NCBI GenBank assembly: GCA_005281725.1
Contig: SSBO01000008.1
Coordinates: forward strand, 1,364,001-1,428,000
Reading direction: 5' to 3'
Origin: Wuchereria bancrofti
Taxonomy: Eukaryota; Nematoda; Chromadorea; Rhabditida; Onchocercidae
Length of the DNA: 64,000 bases
Under the pieces are notes generated by a model. The model did no database searches and was not told the origin of the DNA. It saw only the letters and a list, made by a program, of their open reading frames with translations. Every line of letters begins with the position of its first letter. The stretch's first letter is position 1. Position numbers and translations under genes: made by a program. Of the stretch, positions 56,203-64,000 are shown piece after piece.

Positions 56203-57843
56203 TTATGACGACTTTATCAAGTAATGGAATCTCTCGAGTGCCTTTCTTAAATATTCCAACTGGCTTGTTTGGATCTGAAAAAAGCCAACTACGCAAATTT
56301 CATTGGAGATTTCAATTTAAAAAAATAAGAGTTTCATTTCACAGAATTTCGTAAAGAAAATCAAATATATCTACAAATTTTTTAAATTGAATTCACTTAT
56401 CTTTTTGTCATTAACAACTGATGCAGTATATTAATTTGCATTTTAAATTATGGTTTTTTTAAAATTTAAATCACATTACCTGTGGTGGATCTCGCGCTAC
56501 TCGCCGACTGTTATTTTTACCGTATATTACAGTGTTTTCGGGTAGCTCTTCTCGTAGCATTGCCATGCAGTTGGTCCCAATGAAGCAGCCTTGTGTAACC
56601 GTTGTATTTGGACCCACCTGACATCGAGCACCAAAAACATTATTATTACCAATCTTTGGTGCATGAACAACTGGAAATAATACACTTTAATAAAGTAAAA
56701 TTGGTAATCACTTTTAGAATTTAAAGAACAACCGGGATGTAAATTTCATTCCAAAGTTTCACTTACTAGATCCAATTTCGAAAACATTATCACGACCAAT
56801 TAATAGTGTTTCGCCATTGTCGTTTCTAGAACACATCTTTGAAAAATTGAAAGAAAATGTTTTCCTAGATGTTTGTAAGAAATTCTACTGAATATTCAAA
56901 TAACTTAAATTTACTCACAAGTTTTCAATGACGCAAGTCTCCTCAATGTTATTATTTTCACCGATAATAATGGGTCCATTTGTAGCACGTATAACAGCTG
57001 TCGGATGAACAACGGTACCTAAATGTATTTCATTTGTTCCAATAGTTCCGAAATCTTTTGTCGACTTATCTCTCAAGAAATTGGAATTCTCATCAACAGA
57101 TCATAATGGCCATTCTAAAAACGAAGAGTACTGCCTTTATAAAAATTTTTTTGAGAACTTCTTGAAGTAATTCGAAAAATCTTCCGAAAAACTCCTGTGA
57201 AATATCCGATATGCAAATGAAAACTTATGTGATTTACTATTCATTCTAACATGCGCCGAGAAATATATGACGCATTTTTTGTAAAAAGATTATATTTCAT
57301 ACGTATTTCAAATACAACGGTATCACATCATTATATCTAATCGAGATCTCAAACACATGGAGAAAAAATTTCTCAAATAGCGAAATGTAAACGATACTAC
57401 CATTAGCACTAACACTACTTAAACAACAATGTACGTTAAATTATTTAGTATTTATGGCTGAATCAAATATTCATGAAAAAATATTAGCAATTATTGTCTA
57501 GAAGATACCTGAACCAATTGTTATATCTCCTTCCAGAATTGCTTCCTTACATACAACAGCATCTGATGCTATCGTAAATCTGTAATAAAATTTCGATATA
57601 ATTTGATTATAATCTATCTGTTATCGAACTATATGCAATGAAAATAGGAAGAAGAGTTGGAATATTCAGTCGTTCCCTATTTCTCCCATATTTTCTTCCT
57701 TTCAAATTCGTGTTCTTCAGAAGAATAAAATGAAAGTATTTATCAAATAATAAGTAGACAAATTTACTCAAATTTCGAAAATTTAATTTTCGAAGAGAAA
57801 AAGGAACATATAAGTGGAAAACTCACTTATTCTCAAGAGTCAT
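56203..57843 (-). CDS. DCTN6: Dynactin subunit 6 (p27)
   Basis: Predicted 169-residue protein of the dynactin pointed-end complex, which helps dynein move cargo on microtubules. Exons: 57827-57843, 57509-57579, 56919-57018, 56767-56825, 56480-56670, 56203-56274. All phases agree. The sequence is a left-handed beta-helix made of hexapeptide repeats: [89 protein letters not shown]. The family ending follows: [12 protein letters not shown], then a short C-terminal helix [16 protein letters not shown]. It is slightly shorter than the human protein (190). The 17-nt first exon encodes MTLEN. A GGTTCAG site about 20 bases upstream of the ATG could be an acceptor for the leader. Confidence 0.93.
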
Positions 57844-58873
57844 TTTGAGATTCAATTAAAGCTGAACCGAAACGAACATTACGAAATAATCTTACAAATT
57901 CTGTAAGTAAATTATCGTTATTTCAGAGAACGATGAAAAAAATTTAAACAAATATTAGAATATTAGCAGACTTCCACGAATCAAACGTGATTTGCACTTA
58001 ACTCTGAAACTTGATAACAGAAAGAAAGGTTTAACCTGAAATGGACCGTTAAACAAACCGGAACATCTAATGGGAACATCTGATTACACATTTGCTAAGC
58101 TAAATTGGTGCTAGTACTTCACGGTCACGGCCTGCAAAAAATAAAAAATGTCCTATTCTCCGGAAATATGACCTGAAGTGGGGGACGGAAACAGGTGTAG
58201 TTTTCCGTTATGTCCGAAAGCTTGGTGAAGTTCTGAAATTAAGCAATCCAAATTAAATGAATTGAAATGTATTAAATATTGACTTGATCTACTGCTTTGG
58301 AGATGAATCGGGGAACTAATTCACTTCCATTCCTTTAATTCCGTTCCGTTTTATCTTTCAACTTTTTCCGGCTAGAATTATCCCTAGCAAATAGACCTAA
58401 TCTTTTGGTTTTGTGTTCTGACACTGACAGTCAGTCATCTTTTTTTCCTATTGCCAGATGTTCATCTACTGATGATTCCTTTAAACAAATTTGAAAAAGT
58501 ATGGAGAACTTTTTCAAAGCAACGATGAATTTAATTATAAATAGCAAATGATGCTTAAGTTTTTAAATTCAAGATCAGAGTCAGATATATAGTTTGAAAA
58601 TAATCCCATTAACAGTGATTCGGGTAGAATTGAAGCCTATATTAGATTTTCAATTTAAATATTTTAATATTTATTAAAAAATCATTCGACTTTCTAGCTT
58701 AAAATAGGAACGAGATTTTATAAATGACTTGTTTTGCTGTGGCTAAACTAAAATAAAAGATTTCCCATCTTTTGAAACTTGGTTTATAAGCTTTGTTCAT
58801 TAACTTGTCAACTACAGCGATGTCAAACTAGAAGTGAATGTTAGACTAGAATAGCTTTTTGCATTTCATAATT

Positions 58874-58902
58874 CTTTGAGAGTTAAAAAAACACTCTCAA
58901 AG
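58874..58902. repeat. Perfect 10-bp inverted repeat
   Basis: CTTTGAGAGT at 58874-58883 and ACTCTCAAAG at 58893-58902, separated by nine bases. It is not followed by a U-run, so it is not an obvious terminator. Confidence 0.8.
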
Positions 58903-61148
58903 CAGTAAAAACTGATTGATTTAAGCGAAATTTCTTCTAACTTCTAAATTTTTTATTTATTTTAGATTAAAAAATTAAGACTTATTTTATTCTACAAATC
59001 ATTGTTGACATATTTCAATTATTTATAAATCATTAAAAACAATTTAATTTTTGAGGGTCATCTTCACGGAGTAAAATCGATTCATAAAATTGTAATTTTA
59101 GTGAAATTGAATTCATATAATTCGCAATTCTTCATAAACTATGCACAAACTTCTACAAAAATTTTTAAATTGAATTTTTTTTTAATGCAGTACTATTGCA
59201 GATTTTTTTTAAACCCATGAAATCATTAGATTATAAGCAAATTAAATAAACATTGACGTATAAAAGCATTCAAAAATCAAAAAAAAAAGGTTCAATGTTT
59301 ACATATTTGCATGCAATAGTTAAAAGCATCTTGCATTCCACAGATTATATTTTTCAACTGTACTTGAAAAAATTGCCCAACATCGATATGATTGGATGTG
59401 TTTTTCATTGCCAAGAAAATGATGAAGTTTCATGAAGTTTAATTTTAAATCAAATTTTAATTGTTTGATGATATCATTTCCTTCAAATGTACAACATTTT
59501 TGAAGCTTCCCATTAATATTGATAATATCTGCAATATTTAGTTGTTGAAATATTAAATTTGGATTTAAAATATTAAATCTGGATTTACATATTACAGAGT
59601 AGTAGATAAAATAAACAAATAGAGGATATGTATGATGAATAAAAAGCAAGAAATGCTTTAAAGATAAATAGACAGATGAACCGATAAACAAATAAACTTC
59701 ATTCATTCGTTCACAAACATACTGATCGATATTCAGTAAATTTCAGTTAGACATTTCATCATTTCAGCTGGTTAAATTTCTTAGCCTTGAAGAAAGTATC
59801 ATTTTGTTTATAAAAAAAAAAAAAAAAAAAAAGGAAAGCTAAATGAAATGTGTTGAATAGCTCGAATGGATAGCTAAATAATGCTATCCATTTTTCCACT
59901 TTTGCTCTTTTACTAAATCTTTCTTTTGCTGCTTATAAAATTATTTGTTATCATATCCTATCTAAATTAAATTTTGAAAATTGAAAATGGCATGAAATTA
60001 AACATAAATGCAAACTAAGCCAGTCGCATCAATAGTACATATATATATGCATAGTTTTTCATTTGAAATTAAAATTACTAAAATGTGTGCCATTAATTTG
60101 TTTCACATCAAAGCAAAATCAAAAAGAAAAAAAAAATAAAATTTTTTTTTCCATCCATTTTTTAAATTCTAAAAAGCTAACATTAATAAAAGTTTATTTT
60201 ATTATTGTCTTGTTGACTTCATTCTATTGATTAAAAGATGGGATATATACCATTCTGTTATCTTTTAGTCATCTAAGAAAGATTAGTCCGAAATTTAATC
60301 CATTGTCAATTTAGCTTAGCAAATATTTCCATTTTCTAAAACAAATAGAATAATTACTTCTTCACAAATCTTCCATCTGAAATTTGATCAATTTAATATA
60401 TTAAAAATGTGTGTTTATCATTTAATGAAATTCTAATGACACTTCTCTGTATTTTATAATCTTTAAAGTGTCTAATATTTTTCCTTTAAGTTTCAATTTC
60501 ATCTCTATTTTTTTTTTTTATTTTTTCAATTCGATTTACACTTCGATATAATTTCATGATAGTTGTTGTACCTAGTGGTGGCAGCTCAACAGCAGCCCAT
60601 CATTTCCTCATTCCATCAATTCAGCAAAAAATAATAATGTATTTCAATGAAAATTAATTTTTTCCCTCTCCATTTTTGATTCATTTTAATTTTCAAAAGA
60701 AAAAATCAGTTGAAATTTACTCCTTTCTTCAATAACTGTAAAGTTAAAGGGACCATTTTTGATTATGTAAAATGAAGTGGAACAATGAGAAACAAGATAA
60801 CTTCGGACATTATTTTGTCACCCATCTACGGATGTATGTCACATCATCCCTCTTCTTTAACATTCTTTGGGTCACATCTCTCACTGTCACTTAGAAATGT
60901 CAATAATTTAGTTCAAAAAAATATTGTTTATTATTTTTGATTCACACTTTTGCTATCTCTGAACAACTATAGGCAATAAATCAATTAATCAATCAATCAC
61001 TTCCGTTGATCATCTTTTCCTCTCATTTGCGCAAAAAACCATCCCTCAATCGCTTAAACTCTAAACCATCTGCTCATTTATTTAATAAATTAGTGATATT
61101 GTGCTGCTATAGTCCTGAATGACGTCCTTGCTCTTTTGCACGTGTCTG

Positions 61149-61190
61149 TTTGCGTGTGTGTGTGTTTGCGTGTGTGTACGTGTGTGTGTG
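61149..61190. repeat. (GT)n microsatellite with CG-containing units
   Basis: GTGTGTGT interspersed with GCGTGT and ACGTGT units. Confidence 0.85.
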
Positions 61191-62018
61191 CGTATCGGCA
61201 CGTGCGTTGTGTGTATACACGTACGTCGGCTAACATCTTTATATGTTATATAAGGGTGTGAAAGTTTAGGATGCATTTCCTTCGTATCATAGCTTCGAAT
61301 TTTTCAAAGTCTCTCTGCGTCTTTGCCAAGTGATAAGTTAAAATAGTCCGTGAAGCTTTTCATCTGCAGGAAGTAATGCTTGCGCTGGTATGTAAAATGA
61401 GAGTAAGTAAGAAGCGCTAGGAAGGATATTACTTCTTATTGATAGTATTTATTGAATTAACTCTGAAACATTTCCATATATGCAATTGTTTTTTCATTTT
61501 GAAAATCGATTGAAGGAAAAAAAAAAATTTGGATTCCGCAGGTGCACAAATTCGCACTATCAATGTTTTGTTTTTTTTTTTTTGTCGTTATGGCAAGGAA
61601 ATAAGAATAACACATTTCTTCCTGCCTTTAACATTTCTAATTTATTTTATTTTTATCACAATCTTAATTTAATGTAAAGATTGTTGAGAGTATATCCGTT
61701 GCTACATATTTAGTAGAAATTTTTAGTGTTCATTTTTAAATCATTCTTTCATGCCTGTTAGAAAAAATGTACCAACAATTAATACGATAATATTGTATCT
61801 ACCATTTTGAGCTGTACTAGAGATGAATATCTATTGGAATTCTTGCGCTATTACACATTCTTTGCGCTTTTGTCCTTCAAAACAAGTGAATTGTGATTAA
61901 AAAATGATATCATGAAAAGAGCTTAGACTGCAAAGTCCTTAAATAAAGCATCAATATGGTTTTCTGGGAATTTTGTCCATTATTTTGCGGCCTCTAATTG
62001 AGTTTGAAATTTCCAGCA

Positions 62019-62052
62019 ATGGAAGCTTACTCTAGATCCCATTCATTAACTG
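62019..62052 (+). CDS. Candidate first coding exon of a gene extending rightwards
   Basis: A TTTCCAG acceptor ends at 62016. The ATG at 62019 opens 11 codons (MEAYSRSHSLT plus one base), ending at a good donor, G|GTAAGC. The acceptor two bases before the ATG would suit spliced-leader addition. No continuing exon could be confirmed. A possible 17-nt exon after TTTTCAG near 63461 keeps the phase. There is no family match, so this is weak. Confidence 0.3.
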
Positions 62053-62335
62053 GTAAGCCAAAGTCTTCTCCTACGCTGCTACATTGAAAGGCTAATCAAA
62101 AAAATTTTAGTGTGAATTTCATTAAGATGCCTTGAAGGAATGAATGAATGAATGAATTGCACTGCCATTTTTTTATTTGATTTATTTAATCTCTCAAATT
62201 CGAAATAGTTCGTTAAGTGCCACATTTGCCACTGCTGTTCATTTCCTCTTTCACTAAGTTATTTGATATCTCTCAACTGTTCTCTCTTTAGTACGTTACT
62301 TTTGATTTGTCTACATTATGATTTCTTATCAGTTC

Positions 62336-62368
62336 TTTCTTTCCATTTGTCTTGCAAATGGAAAGAAA
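62336..62368. repeat. Perfect 14-bp hairpin
   Basis: TTTCTTTCCATTTG (62336-62349) and its reverse complement (62355-62368), with a five-base loop TCTTG. The stem is too short for a typical microRNA precursor. Confidence 0.85.
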
Positions 62369-64000
62369 CACTTGACTAAATGGTTGCTATTTGTTCCACA
62401 CTTCCTGTTCTTATCAATTTTTCTTTTTCACTTATCATTGTTTCAGCAATTGTTTGAATCATTGTCTAGAAACAGAATATGATTGCATGAAAAAGAATTT
62501 CACTTGAAATGTTTTTCAATTCAATTAATTAACAGTATGTAGAAAAACTTTCTGTATCTCGTTCATCTGACTAATGACCCTAATTTAAACAAGTGTGAAG
62601 GTCATATTGCATCACATTTTTTGTTAAACTAAGTGAAATGCTTGGGAGATACATTTTGTAGGATGAAAGATAAATGATGGAATAGATATCAAAGGTCTTA
62701 TTGAAACTATGCAAACATGTAAGGATTGAATTTTAAATGATTTGTGTTTGTTTAGTTCCGAAGAAGTAATATCAACTGTAATGTTTTGCTACACCTGCTA
62801 GAACATCTGTATGTGCGAAATTTTAAATTTTGATTGGAATTGATAAGATCATTAGACTGATACTGAAGCGATAAAGAAGGTATCTGATGTTGATCAAGTA
62901 TGAAAGAATTAATTATTATTCCTCAATAATTAGTATTAAAATATTTGGTTAATATTCAAGTATGCTGTAAGAGTGATTCTGTTTTGAAAGTTGCTAGTGC
63001 TTAGCAAATGTTTCATGAAGGTTGTTTAATGCTTCGTTAAAGATATATTTTTTCTTCATTAAGAATATATTTTCATGAAGTTGAACATTTCTTCAAAGAT
63101 ATATATATTTTTTTTAATAGCGGTCTTGTAGAAGAAGTGGTGAATTAAGATTTATTTTAATGGATTTAGATTTTATTTACAAATTTTAATCTTTTGAAAT
63201 TTTTTTTTGGGTTTTTTTTTTCAGGATTTTTTGAAGGAAGGAGCTTATGAAATTCATAAAAAAATGCCAAACAGTATATATAAAATAATTTTTTTATTGA
63301 AATGTTAAAAAATCGTATACTTCAATGAAGCAGAATTAATGGGTTTAATGAGTGAAGTTTTTGCAAACATGAATTTTCGGTACCAATTTAGTTATTTGAA
63401 TCTCAACAGACTAACTTCTACATATGGCATTCATTAATCTTTTAACTTGTATTTTCAGTTACATCTGACTTTCAAGTATGCATTTTAATTTATGAGAGAG
63501 TTTTTTTTTTTTTTAATTATAAGGCACTAATTCTAAATGTATTTTAAAATTCATCACAATGCATTGTTGCGTGCAAATTCTGCGCCACTTTGGCGAATTC
63601 TGTTCTCGAAAAACAGTTGTAATTAGCGTATTCTGCCCTATTTTACTTCTACATTAATTAGCAATAGTTGTCTGAAAGTTCAAATTTTGCATTTTTCATC
63701 AGTTATTTAAATATGTTTTGCTTTTTGAACTTTTCGAAAATGCGGTCTGTGTAGTAATCCATCAATGAATGATTTTATCAGTGTTCATTTAAAGGAAACT
63801 TTTGTGCGTACAATTGCACAGTTCATAGTGTAATTTTTGTTTTTTTTTTAATATTTCTGAGGTTAATTTGGACTGCTGTTTTTCATTTAAATTTTCTAAA
63901 TGAGATTAAAGTTGCTGGAATTTGTATAGATAGCACTGATATGATAATTGAAGAAATTCTGTTTTGTTTGGCAGTACAAAGTATGATTATTTTCCCCAAT

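Larger units (their letters stand above)
57844..64000. other. Region without complete gene
   Basis: Upstream DNA of DCTN6 followed by AT-rich sequence to the window edge. It contains a (GT)n tract at about 61149-61190, two short perfect hairpins (58874-58902 and 62336-62368) and two candidate small plus-strand exons (61370-61387 and 62019-62052). If these belong to a gene, most of it lies beyond 64000. Confidence 0.5.

Overview
This window looks like nuclear DNA of a nematode, most likely a filarial (Onchocercidae-type) worm. The DNA is very AT-rich. Genes are split into many exons of about 50-280 bases by short-to-medium introns with GT..TTTCAG/TTTTAG-type ends. The proteins are nematode-like: a CEH-17/Phox2 homeoprotein, a TWK potassium channel, a Fer-like SH2 kinase and a nematode-style SLC17 carrier. 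The species is an inference. Exon models were built by hand. Each was accepted because all exon phases join into one open frame whose length is a multiple of three and because family motifs are intact. No database search was run.

Layout. 1-2601 is non-coding with an assembly gap (N, 1064-1339), followed by a tRNA-Gly(GCC) on the minus strand (2602-2672). A MYST (KAT6-like) histone acetyltransferase lies on minus at 4795-9340. A Fer-like SH2 tyrosine kinase lies on minus at 11391-14300. An SLC17-like MFS transporter lies on plus at 15939-21656. It carries two Pol III genes in its introns on the opposite strand: an initiator tRNA-Met (16750-16821) and the 7SL/SRP RNA (about 18773-19074). A tRNA-Gln(CUG) follows on minus at 21747-21818. 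A two-pore-domain K+ channel lies on minus at 23144-29391.

A region of about 10.7 kb without a recognised gene (29392-40118) is rich in microsatellites and has a cluster of TGACCT half-sites. Next come a FLYWCH-type zinc-finger protein on plus (40119-45223), the CEH-17/PHOX2 homeobox gene on minus (45626-48405), ribosome production factor RPF2 on plus (52692-55348) and dynactin subunit 6 on minus (56203-57843). From 57844 to the end no complete gene is recognised, only two candidate small exons.

The genes are functionally unrelated: chromatin, signalling, transport, excitability, transcription, ribosome assembly and motor complex. I see no operon and no defence or mobile system. The observations most worth following are: the SRP RNA gene in an intron, which forms a GC-rich island; a PCNA-binding-like motif at the predicted N terminus of the acetyltransferase; the loss of the phosphotyrosine-binding arginine in the kinase SH2 domain; two introns in the K+ channel that need GC-AG splicing to stay in frame; and the FLYWCH protein, whose C-terminal half I cannot place.
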